Positions 38,512 through 52,283 of a DNA stretch of 64,000 nt are shown piece by piece; within the stretch, counting starts at the first letter, position 1, and each line of letters starts with the position of its first letter. The position numbers and the translations under genes are program-made. Source of the DNA: Lanius collurio (lineage: Eukaryota; Chordata; Aves; Passeriformes; Laniidae). Below the pieces are notes generated by a model. The model worked only from the letters and a program-made list of their open reading frames with translations, was not told the DNA's origin and searched no databases. The stretch lies in assembly GCA_020086605.1 (NCBI GenBank), contig JACBWW010000096.1, positions 186,001 through 250,000 on the forward strand, written 5' to 3'.

Positions 38512-41179
38512 ATTTCATTTCTTTTATACAGTTCTAGTCTTATAATAAAGTTTTAAATAAATACGAATACTTGTGTTGAGTATCCAAACTAATACAGTTA
38601 GTCAGATATTCTACAAGTTTCCCACAGTTACAAGAAATACAGCTGAAAACTCAGAAATTGAAGCAATTCACAATTTCAGATTTAACACTTCAACCCCATG
38701 CCCCCTCTACCCCCACTCTCTTCTTGTATAAAGAAACACAAGACAATCATTAAAATGAGCTGGGGGAATGAACACCAGAATCTACAAGCATATACCTGGA
38801 TATTCAGAATATGAAAATTCATAAACAGCTGTTGTGTTTTTCAAACAACCAAACAACAAATATATATATGTATATTAAATTCAAACACTGTTGAAAAATC
38901 TCACAAATGCAAGTTTCAAAAAAGCTATCATTGTTCCAACTATTTTACTTTTAATATTGACATGAGCCCCACTTTAACTTGATCTGAGCATTAAACACAT
39001 TTCCATTTCTCCTTGAATTATACTGCCACTGTTCTGAAACTGTTTGTAGGCAAGAACCATTTAAGAAGTGGGTTTACAGCATATGTACTTGTTGACCATA
39101 GCCCAAAACTAGACCAGACACATTTAATGAACAGCTCAGTTTTGCCTGAGAGCCATCAAAATAAGGACTTGCTAGAGAACATCTTTAGCAGGGTGTGTAC
39201 TCAAAGTTAAATGTAGTCAGCACAAGTAGCTGCCAGACACATCAAAAATGGTCCACAGACCACTGTAGATACAGCACCAAACATGAGCTTCTGAGTGACT
39301 GCAAGAAATAAATGGGGAAAAACAACATTCTGCAAGTTCTGCTGCTTTGCTTGAACGAAAAATAAAGGACTGAAGGATAGCGGCTTGTGTATAGCAGAGG
39401 ATTTTTAAAAATTGAGTCTAGGACAGGTAGCAAGTTCATACAATAAGATGAATTGAAAATTATAGATGACCAAAAATACCAGTTCTTCCAAGTCAACAAG
39501 AAAAATTAAAAAAGAAACGGGGAGGTAAAAAAAGAAATGTGTACAGTCAATTGAAAATGAAAAATCATAATGTGGAAAGATGACAAGATGGAATACTTTC
39601 AAGAAACTTTTGAACAATTATCAGAAAAAAAAATCATTTTAAGAAATTAAAGACTAAGTACAGTCAGAATGATTATTTACAGAAAATTATGTGATTCTTC
39701 GGGTTATCCTTTTAATTAAGACTTAGGAATGAAACTATTATTACTACTCCTACAATGATGAATGTGCTATGGTAAAGAAATGATGTGTGAATCCTGTAGT
39801 TTTCTGAACTGTACAGCAGCTGCATGTTGAGTCTTCACAGTACTTTGACTCATAACGTGAGCTCTACAATGCCCTGGAAGGACACATGCCACACAAATCA
39901 TTACTCAAGATATTCCTCACTAATGCAATCTGAAATCCTACTGAAAAACAAATCCCAAAAATGGACACACACACCTCCCCTTACCCCTCACTCTCCCAGG
40001 CAACAAACCAGTCTGCAAGGCAAATAAACAAGTCACTATTGGGTATTTCTAACTTGTTCCTTGACACCTCTGCCAATGTGCATCTTCCAGACAACATTAT
40101 TACACAATTATACTGAGCTGAACAAGCACTCAGACTCCCTTTAGAGCAGAATAGTGTTTATATAGAGTGTTTAGCTTCGATCATCACTGGAAAGGGAGGA
40201 AATATTTTGGAATGCCACCTCTTACTAACACAGACATTGCACAATAAAAGATACCGAGTGAAATCACGCAAAGAGGAGGGCAGGGTTGCTATTTTTGTCT
40301 TGCTGTCAGTGCACAGCCCAAAGACACTTTTAGCTCAGTGAACGAGCACAGCACAAACTCCAGCTGTAAACGTGTGTCCTGCAAGAGTCATCCAGGTGCA
40401 TGCAACGAAGTGCAGAGCTCACCAAATCGTGTAGACATGTTCTTGCCTTGCACACCTCTTGGAACCCACCAAAGCAGACAGCAACAACAGAACACCCCCA
40501 TTCTTATCCCAGCAAACCGAAGAAGCCTTTCAGGGCCATTCCTGTTCATTTCATCCACACAACTCTTTCACATTCAGCACAATCCTTGCAGTTTAGAAGA
40601 AGTTTGCACATGCAGTCACAGCATAAATAGAAACTGGCACCACAACTATGACTACTCCGCCTTAAAAACCTCATACGCCTTCTCTTCAAAGAGATTTATG
40701 AATAATGGGAACTAAATAATTCATGGCACTGCAGATGCCAGTCCAAATAGCCTCTTCCTTTTTAAGGTTTCAGTTTGTAGATGTGTGATCAAAAGCCTTC
40801 ATCAGTCATGATAGTAGCATTTGTACTCAGTCCAAACAAACCGTATTTGCATCTGAATGTTTTTCATTGAAATGAGAGATGTAATATGCAAGCCAAGTTT
40901 CAACTAAAAGGCGTTTTATGCTATTTAAATTCAGTCAAATTAAAGGCTGAATGCAACCTAAAAGGTCTACTCTCAGAACAGTAATTTGACACATCATAAA
41001 TAAGACGCATGTTTTTGTTAGGCGGGCCTCAGCGCTTGCCTGAAAATTTTACACAGCATCCTAACAGTGCTGCCTCTTGAGGGATAATAGAGAGAAGTCC
41101 TACAAAGAAAGCAAGGAAGTAAACAGAAAACCCACTGGCAAGTAGTGCAAAGGTTTAACCTACTCATACAGAGCCACGT

Positions 41180-41237
41180 GAAATCACAGAACCATTTAAG
41201 TGGGAAAAGACCTCTGAGATCATCGAGTCCAACCTTT
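41180..41237 (-). mobile_element. CR1 LINE 3'-end remnant
   Basis: AAATCACAGAACCATTTAAG leads into GGGAAAAGACCTCTGAGATC and ATCGAGTCCAACCTTT. This is the reverse complement of the widespread CR1 3' end (AGGTTGGACTCGATGATCTC). Only this terminal piece is clear; the sequence to the right is too diverged to assign. Confidence 0.85.
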
Positions 41238-43444
41238 AAAATCAAATAGGTAAAAGCAGCTGCTCTGTGAAGGCAACACTAACAGGAAAGACCTCACCAC
41301 TACATTTTGAAGCAAATAGGTACACCTCAGACACCAAATTCACACCCTGTTTCATTAATCCCACTGATTAGCAAAGTGAGGATCACTGTTTGACAGGCCC
41401 ATTGCTCAGGTTTACTACTATGCTGAAAAAGAACCACAAGAATGCCTCAAAAGAATAATAAATGGAAGAAACCAGTCCACAAAGATCTCAATTAGCAAAT
41501 GGAGAAGAATTTTACGTCAGCAAGGGAAAAAGCTGCAGGATCAGATTAAAATTCTTGCTCTTGCCAAGGGGAAATATATACAACTCTCAGAAATTGAGGT
41601 CAATACTAATTTTAAAAAAAACTATTAAGAGGCTAGAGTGTCCTAAAATGAACCTTAGTGGGGATAAACAAGATAATTCTTTTAAATAGCACAGGGGTTT
41701 ACAGTAAATCCTTTACTTTTTCCTTTTTTTTTTTTTTAATTTTTGTGAGAGAGTCTCCCTTTTGTATTTAGCAAGGATATGTATTGATGGAAGAAGGAAG
41801 TTAAATATTATGTATGACCTCACACCGAAACATGTCACAGGTCAGTATTTTTATTTGAAGTCCATCTTCGTTGAAGTATTTTGTGTTTGGCTGGCTTAAC
41901 TGTTTTTTCTTTTTTTTTCTTTAAAGAAAGAAAAATCTAGTATTTTTATTTGCAGAAATGAGAAGCACATGAATCAATTACCCAAAATATATAAAATAGA
42001 GGTCTTGATTTCGAAGTCTGTAAACTTAATTTAGTAATTAGCATATGCACCATACATGAGACACACTACAAAGAAACCAATGATGCTCGTACTAATTCCT
42101 ACACAATCTATTTAAATATTTAGGTAATGCATGACTTTAAGTTATCACTAATTTTGAAAGGAAAATAAGAGTTTATGTGAACAAAAGGTAATAAAAAGAA
42201 GAGGAATGTACTCTAGGAATAAGACTACTCCACAGCTCCTCTACAGACTTCCCAGGAAAACAATAGGGAATGGCTTGTGGCAGACTAGCACAACACAGCA
42301 CCAACTCTGTGAATGCTAATGAGTAAAGCCAAGGAAAAATGCTGGAGCATCAGATATTGGAAGATGACACTGACGAGGGCAGATGTAGAAAAATGATTAT
42401 CAACTTTAGACCCCCTAGAGCAGCATGAATGAAATCACATCCTTGTGTTCTGGGAAATAAAACAGGCAACTTGGATAAAAATAAAGACAGCCTTTAATTA
42501 TCTAAAAGTAAATTGGGAGCAGCCCATGATAATTCAGAAGTGGCGTTATTATAGAACACAATGCAGAGTTAATTCAGAAATCAGTTTGTTCAAAAACATC
42601 AACAGCTGGGTTTAATAATCGACACAATGAATCAGAAATGAAGAAAAGCTTGAGACAGAAGATTTTGAGCAATTTCAATCATATTATTAGATTTACAACT
42701 ATACAATGGCAAAGAACCTTTATGTTAGAATTATTTAAATAAAGGAGAACAATACTTTGGATTGATGAGCTCCAAGAGTGTCAAAAAATGAACTTTTACA
42801 TTATTTTGTCCAGTTGTGTTTCAGAGATGTTTTGTTATGCTTTTACCATGGGAAAGGCTAACTTTCCAATTCCTTCATCATTTTTAAAATAAAACAAATG
42901 CTATCTTGTCACAAGATCTACATAGCATTTGAAAGAAGAAAATGCTTTAGCACCAGAAAAGGTGCTACCTTCTGATATTTCTATTTATATTCATTAAGAC
43001 TTCCTTTAGCAAATTCTCCTATTCCTTTTACTATTTTATAATTTAAGCATATGATTACAATTGGGAAAGCAGAGAAAGAGCACAATCAGATTATCAAATG
43101 ATTACAGCCATTACCACTGGCAAGGCAAAAATAGTGGCTGCAAGTTTAGTTAGAATAACTGAATAATTTATTAACAGTGCTATAAAACCGAACTTTGTGA
43201 AGCACGTGATCAAATTTTACATATTACAGTAAAATAGGCAAAGCAAATACTGTAGTGCCATAACTTGTTCTGCAAACAACAGAAATTAACTGTTTTAAGT
43301 TTTTATTACTTGTTTTGTTTGCTTTTTAAAGGAGGAGAGTAAGACAGTATCAAATGGGCAAATCCTAGCCTTACATCTTTCTAGTTAACCAGGAATCTTT
43401 ACACCTGAAATTTTACTTTTAGAAAGACCATTTGTATATCCAGT

Positions 43445-43492
43445 TTAGTCTTTGATGATCACCTTAGTACAGGTGATCTGGTAAGTGATGTT
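43445..43492 (-). other. Possible minus-strand terminal exon, 15 codons
   Basis: On the minus strand a pyrimidine-rich stretch and TGTTTTCAG are followed by 15 codons (NITYQITCTKVIIKD) and TAA. The peptide looks reasonable and the acceptor is good, but the segment is far too short to be significant alone and no partner exon was found. Confidence 0.15.
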
Positions 43493-46400
43493 CTGAAAAC
43501 AGGCAAATAATAATAAGGTGAACCACTGGTGTTCTGAATACGTGCAGCAGGTCTGCCTAAGAACCGACTGGTGAAAACTAAATACTTCAACCGAGTTTGA
43601 TGATGTGGTTCTGAAGTCACGGAATGGATCAAGACAGACACAGCACCTTGACACCCTGCCTGTTAACACATGAAAGATAAATATTTCTAATTTCTCCCTC
43701 ATTCCACTATGTAGCCTGGCCTCGCTGCAGCACCCGCAGTGCTCTGTGGAAGTATCCAAGTGAGCCTGAAAATACCCACCCTTGGTTCTGCTGTCAGCTC
43801 ACTCATGCCAGAGCCAGGTGATTGCCAAGCCTCCCTGGAGAACCACAGCAATACTTGGTTAAACTGTCAGGCAGCACGTTAACAGTGAAATGCGTTCTCA
43901 TATATTATTGTACTGATTCCCAGTAAGGAAAAAAAGTAGCTCTAGGGTAAAAAGAGTAACATGGAAAAAAGATGCTTCAAAGTACAATTTCTGAAACCTA
44001 CACAAACATTAGCTGAAGACTATTTTATTCCACCTTCCTTCTCTGTCTGCTTTAACCCACAACTGAAGTACACACACACAAAAAAAAGAGATTAACATGG
44101 TATTTTCTTTGGTTAACCATTATTTTGACAAGTTTCAGTTTATAACAATAGTTTCAAGAAGAAAAACAAAACAGCTTCTACAGTCAGCACATTGTCTACC
44201 AAGCAACACTGAGAAACAAGCACTCTAAGCTGAATATTGTTTAAAACTGCAATTTCAAATTAGATTCCCCTCAAAGAAACAAAAAGAATGCCGACAAAAA
44301 AATGTCACTCAAGATAAAATGCTGGTATCAGTTTTGTGAGAAGCTGTCAACCAGAAAGTAACACAAGTATAAATATTTGGGCTCTAAAACAACTTATGGC
44401 AAACATGGAAGTGCTAAATCCATATCAGACTCAGTATTTTTTTTACTCTACATTTTTAATACAGTAACTAGGAACAGAAATATCCTTTGCACAGAGGCAA
44501 CAATGCATGACCTTCCATATTTCATCATATGGCAAACAATTTCAGAGATATTTCCACTACCAAGAATTCCTCTAGACAAGCTGAAATACATACAGAAATA
44601 AAGTACATCTCAATTACAGTTGATCAGAAAATTTCTGGGAGGCAATGAACAAATCCCGCTTACAATGAATTGTCTGAATATATACATTTATTTCTTGAAA
44701 ACTAACATTTTTAGTCAACATATGTTATCCTTCTTTGATTCTAGCATTTTGTTTCCTTTAATGACAGAAGTTTTCTACTCCTTTTTGTTTTGTCCTCTAA
44801 GCAAAAGAAAACAACCAGTCTTTCAATTGATTTTATAGGTTTTTCAATCAGAACTGTAATCTGACATTCAAAGAGGGCAAGAAGGAAAAAATTTTGGCCT
44901 GGGCAGCATGAACAAATGAAAAAGTATTTTAACAAAAAGTCTGCATGTAAGAAGCAAATGCAGGCTAAAAAAGTCTAATACCCACTGAATATGACAGGGA
45001 TATTTCTATTGACTTTGGCAAACTATGAATCAGGCAATAATTATACCATTAGATAACTGAAAGAAAAATAACAGTGATTTAGGAAGAATTAATGCAAAAA
45101 AGGAAATAGCCCTAGAGTAACCCATATAATCTGATATCAACCTTGGCTAGGTGAAATTGCATTTTTCAGCATCCTGTAATGCTGCAATTATCAGTAGTCA
45201 CATGCACATATTATTATATACTTAGCGGCCAAGATTATTGTACATTATAGACTACTGATAAAATAAATTAACTGAGAAATGTTATCAGAGAGAATATTCA
45301 TGACAAATAAACCAAATTTCTTCAAAGACTTGCTATCCAGACCAAGTGATGACTCACACAATTAAGGTCTGGGAATCAATATACAACCAACACTGTCACA
45401 GCAAACAGCCACCTCACAAAGAAATAGAATAAAACCAATGAAATGGAACCTCCAAGACACTGAGCAAGCAGCCATATGACTGTCTGTCTCTTGACAGGTC
45501 TATCCCACGTGGTTGAGCTATTGCTCACACCAGTTATGCTGGAAACCAGTTCAGCAAAAAAAGGAACATCCAGGAAGGTGATCACTGGCTGTCAGTGGCA
45601 TGATTTTACTCCCAAAAATGCCATATGCCATTTCATACTTCCACACTAAAATTCAGGGATGCAGTTATTGAAAAGTGGCATGTAGTTTTGTCAGGGAATT
45701 AAGTTTCTAAAAGCTGCATAGTTCATTCAAGTGTAGAAAATTTTTTGTTATGAGATTTTTGGAAGAGTTATAGCACCTGCTGTAGAGAAACACAAGGTCT
45801 TTTATACATATTTAATTATATGTAAGAAAGACAGATGAAGGTCCTCTTCAAGCTTAGTGCCACACCGAGCGCACAGTCATCAAAATTCCACAAAAAAATC
45901 TATATTAACAATAATCCCAGGTAATTTAAAAACACGATGTTCAAAGCACGGGAGAAGACATTAAAGACATAAAGGTATAATAGTAATAAGGAGAATTAAA
46001 TAGAAGAAGATAATCATCTGGACATCATACATTTTTTTAACATTAAACCTTTTTATACTGGGACCATTCTGAATTCAGTGACTATAAAACTGAGTGAATG
46101 TTTCTTTCCTCTGTCCAACCCCCAAGCACTTGTGCCTCCCACTCCCCTTTTATGCCAGTACATTTCAAACTACGTGGAGAGTTTAATGAAAAAACTGATG
46201 TAGCTGAAACCAATTTCTGTTGTGGCTTCAGTCCTCTTTGTGGATTTAATCGGCACCTAAATTCCTTCATTGTACTTAACTGTAACTGTGATTTACTTTA
46301 CTCTCACAAAACCCCATACTAACCTCTCCTCACATCTTTAATCTGAAAAATATTTTATACCATGCATTACAGTTAATATCAGGAACACTGAATAGCTATC

Positions 46401-48380
46401 AGATATAATCTACACCTTGTCTCACAAATACAAATTGACGCTAACATGAGAAAAACAAAAGAAAATAGCACACAACTTGAAACTTTCAGCAACTGCAAAC
46501 AGGAGATGTTTGAAATGATGTTAATTAACTCAGTGAATTTGCTGAATTTGACAGAAGGTTGACTACCAAGTTTTAGCTTTAGAAGAACATACCTCTGACA
46601 GATTATAAATATGGTATCAGTACTACAGCATCTTAAGATAGATCATAAGATTACTATAATTTAGAGACTTTTTGCATATTAAATTTTGGACTGAAATGGT
46701 CCAAAAAGAAGGTGAGGGGCTGGGGGGGTATGGGAGGATGAAACCCACTTAATGCATGTAATTGGTCAATTAATTTATCATGTGGGGAAAAAAAAAATAT
46801 AAAATAATGAAGGGCATAGTCAAACTAGCCAATTTCTTTTGAACTTTATTCCTTGAGTGTGAAAAATCTGCTTCTATGAAATCATGCTAAACTTTCAACT
46901 GCAAAAAGGAGCCAATTTCCAAGGCAGTGTTTAATTAATTTATGGAGTTAACTGCTGTGAAAGTTCATTGAGATAAACATTAAAGTCGTTTTTTTAAAAG
47001 GGTTGGATAATTTTCTGATGATAAACAACAGTGGCAGCTTTGTAAGCAAAGACAATGATTGCAAGAGTAATTAAGTCTCATGCTTCAGGGTATAAAATAG
47101 AATCCCTCTGCCCCAAGTCCAGCATGAGCTATTACTAATAGAATTTTCTTCATCCAGAAATGTAAACTCTTAGGTGAGCTGTGTTATTTGGCCACCTTGT
47201 AACCCGTTAGCCGCTGCCACGGGAAGTGTGTGAGGCTACAGAAATTCATGGATTGACTCAGTATGGAGGTGGCTGTGTTTCCATTTTGTAAAATATCATT
47301 GGGCACAGGCAGTGTAACATGCATGCATTATTTCCTGCTGTAATATTTCTACATCTTCCTCTATGCTAAAACACTTCAATAAACTAAACATTTAGAAAAC
47401 ATGAATAAGAGGCATTTATGCAGCAAAAACAGTAAAAAGGAGGAAAAGGGGAAGAAAGAACAAAGTTGTGGAAAGTCATACAATTTTACAAAATTCGACA
47501 ATTCATTGTATTTAGCAGAAAAACAACTACTCCACAGTAAGTCTACTACAAAGACAAGAAAAATCCACAAAGTTATTAGCATCTTGTACTGAGTTATAAA
47601 CAACTGCAGAACTTCAGAGTTTTTATCCAAAAAATACAATGTCAAATCCTGATCGCTATTAGGCACCTATTTTCATGTATATACACACCAAAATTGAAAC
47701 AGCAAAAGCAGTTTAACAATATTTCTTGAAGCCACTAAGCCCTAGAAGTACACATCCCCAAAAATGGCCAATGCCACACCTAAAGGAAACAAGAGGGAGC
47801 CAATAAAGTAGGTCCCATGTCACGCTTCCTGATGGGAATTTTTCATACTTGGGAATGCAATAATTCCAAGGACAGGCTGCAAAGAACTGCAACCCACTGG
47901 CAGCTGACCCACACCTGAAATCCAGCTGGCTGCATTATTGATTCTTCTCTTATCACCACTGATAAGACATTCATCATTAAGGAGACAAAGCTGAAAATCC
48001 CTGACTCGTGAGACACCACTGGAATTTGTCAGTGAGGCTGCTCAGAACGGGCACGTTGCTGCTTTTTTTTTCCAATTACTGCACACAGTAGCCAGGAGAA
48101 AGCTGCTCACTCTGAGAGCAAGGCCAAGTGCTTCCCCAACCTCTGGCACTGTCTGTGCTCACAAACAAGTGACAGCAGCACCACTGACTACAAACAAGTT
48201 GCAGAACCCCTGTAACAAGGGCCTGAGTAAATGCATTTCAAGTTGGATTCAATATTCTCCCATGGCCCCAAGGCTTTCAGAAGTTGCCATCTGCAGTCAC
48301 ATCAGCATAATGTGCCTGAGTTACTCTGTCTGCAGCTTCTGTACTCTCCAAGTTATATCTGTATTCAGAGTTCATATGAT

Positions 48381-48421
48381 AAAAAACTCCAAAAAAAACC
48401 AAACCAAACAAATCCAAAACC
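48381..48421 (+). repeat. A/C low-complexity tract, short
   Basis: AAAAAACTCC and AAAAAAAACCAAACC-type units. Confidence 0.75.
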
Positions 48422-48907
48422 ATAATAAAAACACAGGAACTCGTCTTCTTCCTGAGGAGTTTTCAACTCAACTACAGAAACAAGAAAAAAGTAGAAAACT
48501 AAACCAAAAGCTTTTCAGGAAAAGTTCCATCTGGTTTTCACTCATAAATTAGAGCCAGTTAGCTACAGTAACAACATTAAAAAATTTAAAATCCCACCTC
48601 CTTCTTATTGCTGAAAGAAATAATGACAGATTTGGTTCTAAAAGACAAATAGTTACTCTATACACTTGGGCTTAACAGTGACCTCCAGAATTATTAACAA
48701 ATCTGTGATTACAGAAGACAGTTTCCAGCAGATGCTCAGATTCACTCCATTCACCTGACTGAAATTCAGGAGCTTGGACAAAGCATTTTCTGATATAGCA
48801 GCTGATTGTTTCATTTTATTCTAGTGGTTATAAATTATTATTTCAAATGTAGAATAAAATCATACAGACATTTTTAGTGTCTAATTCCATATATCTCTGT
48901 TTCAACC

Positions 48908-48968
48908 AGCAGTTAGACCAGATGACTCCTGAGGTCTATCCCAACTTCAACTGTTCGGTGACTCTGAT
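48908..48968 (+). mobile_element. CR1 LINE 3'-end remnant
   Basis: TTAGACCAGATGACTCCTGA then GGTCTATCCCAACTTCAACT corresponds to the CR1 blocks GGACTAGATGACCT and GGTCCCTTCCAACCT, followed by a decayed terminus. 5'-truncated to about 60 bp. Confidence 0.75.
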
Positions 48969-50916
48969 TAAATTCTTGTTACAATGCAAGAGGAACATCC
49001 TGTACTTTGCAGGTAGAGGAAAAATCTTTTAGTAAATCAGCTTGTGGAGAAAAACAACATGAATTTACCACCAATAAAAAAAAAAAAAAGGACCAGGAAA
49101 TAAAAGTGGATCAGTAAAGTGGAGTTAACTCAGAGTTTTCACTCCTGCTGTTCCAAAGGCTGTGAGGGCTGTAAAAATATAATCAGTGTGCAGTCAGAAG
49201 AGCATGGTAGAATATCCAGGCTGTGCTGCTCACCAGAAAACACTGTCATCCATTAATTTTCTCCTGAGTTTTAAAACCCTTTTAAAATCTAAGCATTATT
49301 TCTCTTTAAGTGTGACTGTAGATGTGCCAGCTTCAAGCCTGGCCCAGTAACACCCAGGGCTAGGAAGTTGCTCACAGGCTGAGAATACTGGAACCATCAC
49401 TACTGGCTGGCTCTCTTTAGTAAATTTTACACATGTGCTATCATGGAAACCTCGGGTGAGAGAGAGGCTGGGTGTTCCAGACAATCCTCACCTCAGAAAA
49501 TGTCATTATCATGGGCTGTTCTTGCAGCAGATGGAAAACTTTCTCCATTAGGGTAATTGAACACTGGGACAGGGCACAATCTCAGTTTCTTGCAGACACT
49601 CCATTTTACATGCAATGAGCTCATCTTCAGCTTGGGTGTTTTATTAAAAATGATATATTGGGTACACTGAAATCCTAATAGGACTTTTTATCCTAGTAGA
49701 AAAAGAATACTTTATCTCCCTATACAATTACAGTTCTTCTAATATTTACTAATTGTCATGATCTGTGAACACTTAAGAGGAAAAAAAAAATAAAGCCATT
49801 TCTGAATTATATTAGGATTTAAAGATATTATTCTTGATGGAATTAAGATTTGAATAGAAACAGAACCTCAAGTGGGATTGCATATAAAAGGCATTTTTTT
49901 CCCCCTTCTGGCTGAAAATTAAGCATTTTTATAATCAGCAGACTTTTCCCTCGCATTACAAACAGGTTATTAGACAGATGATAAACAGCTTCAGTAGATT
50001 AGAAAGAGATAAGAACAGTATTAGTTCCATTAAATTGTAACTATGTTCTCCATGGTTAGAACTTTGAAATTGCTTATTCATTTTACATGAAATTGCAAAC
50101 TAGTGTATGTTAAGGGTGATTTACAGTACTAAGCAAACACTGAGGCATCTCAAACCCAAGAGATTGGCAATCTGAAGACCCAAGAGACTGAACAGGCTTG
50201 CAGTAACTCCACCATCAGACCATTCCTCAGAGTAGCCAAGTATAAAAGGGTGCTAACAAGCAATTTTTGGCATTGGTGATGGAGAATTCTTCCAGGGGCC
50301 TGAAACAGTTACATTCCACGGTGTAAATAACAAACAAAGCAAACTCCAACAAAATTTACCTACTCCCTCTGCTGTAACAGTAAAAACAGAGAAAAGGTTA
50401 TACTTCACCACAGAATGTACTCTCTCCACTGTTTCAAAGGTTGACTTGATCCAGCCAGACCACCTCAGATACACCCAGAGATCCTTCTCATGCCACATCA
50501 GGACTAGCAGCAGCAGCCCAGAACACAGCATTGCCTAACAGTGCCTTTTATTAGCAATTTTATAGGATGCTATGCTCATCACCAAATGCTTCCACACTAT
50601 ATGTGACACAGACTACTGAAGTATTACTTAGTGTTGCTGTCAATGGTTTTACTAAAATTCATCAATGTACTTCATTTTCTCAGCCACTTACCAAGGTCTG
50701 TGGTACTGAAAATGTAATGAATTCTCTCCCTGTCGCTCCATTTCTCTCTAAAAATACACCTTTCTGGCATGTCCTCTTTCCCTAATAAATTTCCTAATAA
50801 TTTTTCCACTAATAAATTTTTCAACTTCCTGACCTTCAGGGCTGAAAACTCTGTATTGCATCATTTCACGTGTTAGATTACAGGTAGTAAGACTCTTTCT
50901 TCCCATGTAATTGCAA

Positions 50917-50996
50917 CTAAAACAAGGCAAAACAAAAAACCAACCAACCAAAAAAAAAAAAAAAACAAACCCAAAAAACCAAAAAAACCCCAAACC
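50917..50996 (+). repeat. A/C low-complexity tract
   Basis: Contains CAACCAACCA, an A15 run and AAAAAACCAAAAAAACCCC units. Confidence 0.85.
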
Positions 50997-51554
50997 TTAG
51001 TTGTAAAGGAATTTCTAAGAGCAAGAACAAGATCAATATTTTACATTTGAGGCTATTAAATTTCTACTAAAGATCCTATTCATCAAAAAATCTACACATG
51101 TATTCTTCCAATTTTTAATCCACTAAGACACCCATGGCATTATGTGAGTAAGATGGGAAATCAAAGAAAAACATCCCTGCAAATGGTTATGGGTGTCAGT
51201 TTAACAGTGATATTGATTAAGCACCTGGAATATATTGGAACCTTACAGGAAAGTTGCCTGCCTGTAGAAATCGATGCAAGATGAATCTGCTTATTTTCTT
51301 TGCAGATTGGGGAACTGCACTGTTGGGTGTAAAGACAGACTTCCAACACTGAGCACACCCCCTGTGTCTTTATGCTTGTTCTTCACCCTTGTCCTGCTTC
51401 CCACTCATCCTCATCCAGTGTAACTCTGGCTGCTCCAGAATGAAGTGCCAGGCTTGGAACCTTTTAGGTGAGTAGGATGGAAAGATGTGGAAAGGAGAGC
51501 ATTGTGTGTTTATGGCACTCAAACTCAGTCACTTCACGGAGACTCCTGACTTTC

Positions 51555-51655
51555 AAAACACAAACAAAAGCCACGAAAAAACCCCACAACAAAATCACTA
51601 AACAAAACACAAAAAACACAGACAAACAAAAATCCCACAAAAACCCAAAACCAAA
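51555..51655 (+). repeat. A/C low-complexity tract, about 100 bp
   Basis: AAACAAAAGCC, ACAAAACACAAAAAACACAG and CCCACAAAAACCC units with a few G and T. It ends about 540 bp left of the provirus. Confidence 0.8.
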
Positions 51656-52193
51656 GGTGTCTTAATTAGCGGAAAAACAGTCTTAGCTTAGGCTTCCTCT
51701 CCAGTTTGCTCTTTGGAAGAAAACGTCTCTCACTCTATTAAAGGATCTCTCAAAACTCGTGCTTATCTGTAGCTATTTCCTCAAATATACCTATGGTATT
51801 GAATTAAAGATTTTTAAAATTTTTTTTAAAGACACTGAGGACTCCACCATTCAATACAAACTTATAGTAAAGAAGGGAAAACTTACAAAAATGCCCGTTG
51901 TGTGGTCTCAACATCAAACTGCAAGAAATGCATGCACACAGCTGAAGTGGTTGGTTAAAATAGGCTGCAGCTTCTTAATTATCTTTAAAACAGCAACAAA
52001 TGGCTGGATTGTAAACTAGAATTTGAATGCTCATTTCCATGTGCAAAACAGCAGAGGGTAAGGATCTCATGATGGTTACAAATCTTACAACAATGAGCAC
52101 TACACAAACACTGGGGCACAAAATGTCACAAAATGTCCAGAGAACTGTTAAGCCGCTGCACAAGAGGACCAAGTCAGCAAGAAAGTTGTGTAG

Positions 52194-52199
52194 GCCCTT
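52194..52199. repeat. Left target-site duplication (probable)
   Basis: GCCCTT directly abuts the TG of the 5' LTR, and GCCGTT directly follows the CA of the 3' LTR: five of six bases match. Six-base duplications are usual for alpha- and betaretroviral integrases. The single mismatch fits later mutation. Confidence 0.65.
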
Positions 52200-52254
52200 T
52201 GTGGAGGTGGATCCTTGTCCCTGTCCCCAGGTCACGTGTGCCCCATATCTGTTG

Positions 52255-52262
52255 CTGATTGG
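52255..52262 (+). promoter_or_regulatory. Y-box / inverted CCAAT motif in U3
   Basis: CTGATTGG is the classic Y-box core and includes ATTGG, the reverse of CCAAT. Y-box proteins were first isolated on this motif, although NF-Y is the usual occupant of such sites. It is preserved in the 3' LTR (54319-54326). It is notable because the element itself encodes a Y-box-family protein. Confidence 0.6.
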
Positions 52263-52283
52263 GTGGTTTGGGTGCCTGGAGCT

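Larger units (their letters stand above)
34191..41179. other. AT-rich non-coding stretch
   Basis: No gene recognised. It contains three A/C tracts, a T-rich tract with an exon-like segment at 37271, and many short A-rich runs. The frame at 40338-40715 (+) lies in slightly GC-richer DNA but shows no domain or splice context. Confidence 0.5.
41238..48907. other. AT-rich non-coding stretch
   Basis: No gene recognised. It has scattered homopolymers, a possible 15-codon minus-strand terminal exon at 43445 and an A/C tract at 48381. The segment 47160-47300, free of low-complexity runs and with a CCGTTAGCCGCTGCCACGG patch, might be conserved non-coding sequence. A hydrophobic minus-strand frame at 45376-45585 is not recognised. 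Confidence 0.5.
48969..52193. other. AT-rich non-coding stretch left of the provirus
   Basis: No gene recognised. It contains A/C tracts at 50917 and 51555. The last 170 bases before the 5' LTR show no sign of retroviral sequence, so the left boundary of the provirus is sharp. Confidence 0.55.

Noticed and set aside
45376..45585. 69-codon hydrophobic minus-strand frame resembling a membrane anchor
   Set aside because: No retroviral or cellular family recognised, no neighbouring element sequence, short enough to be chance.
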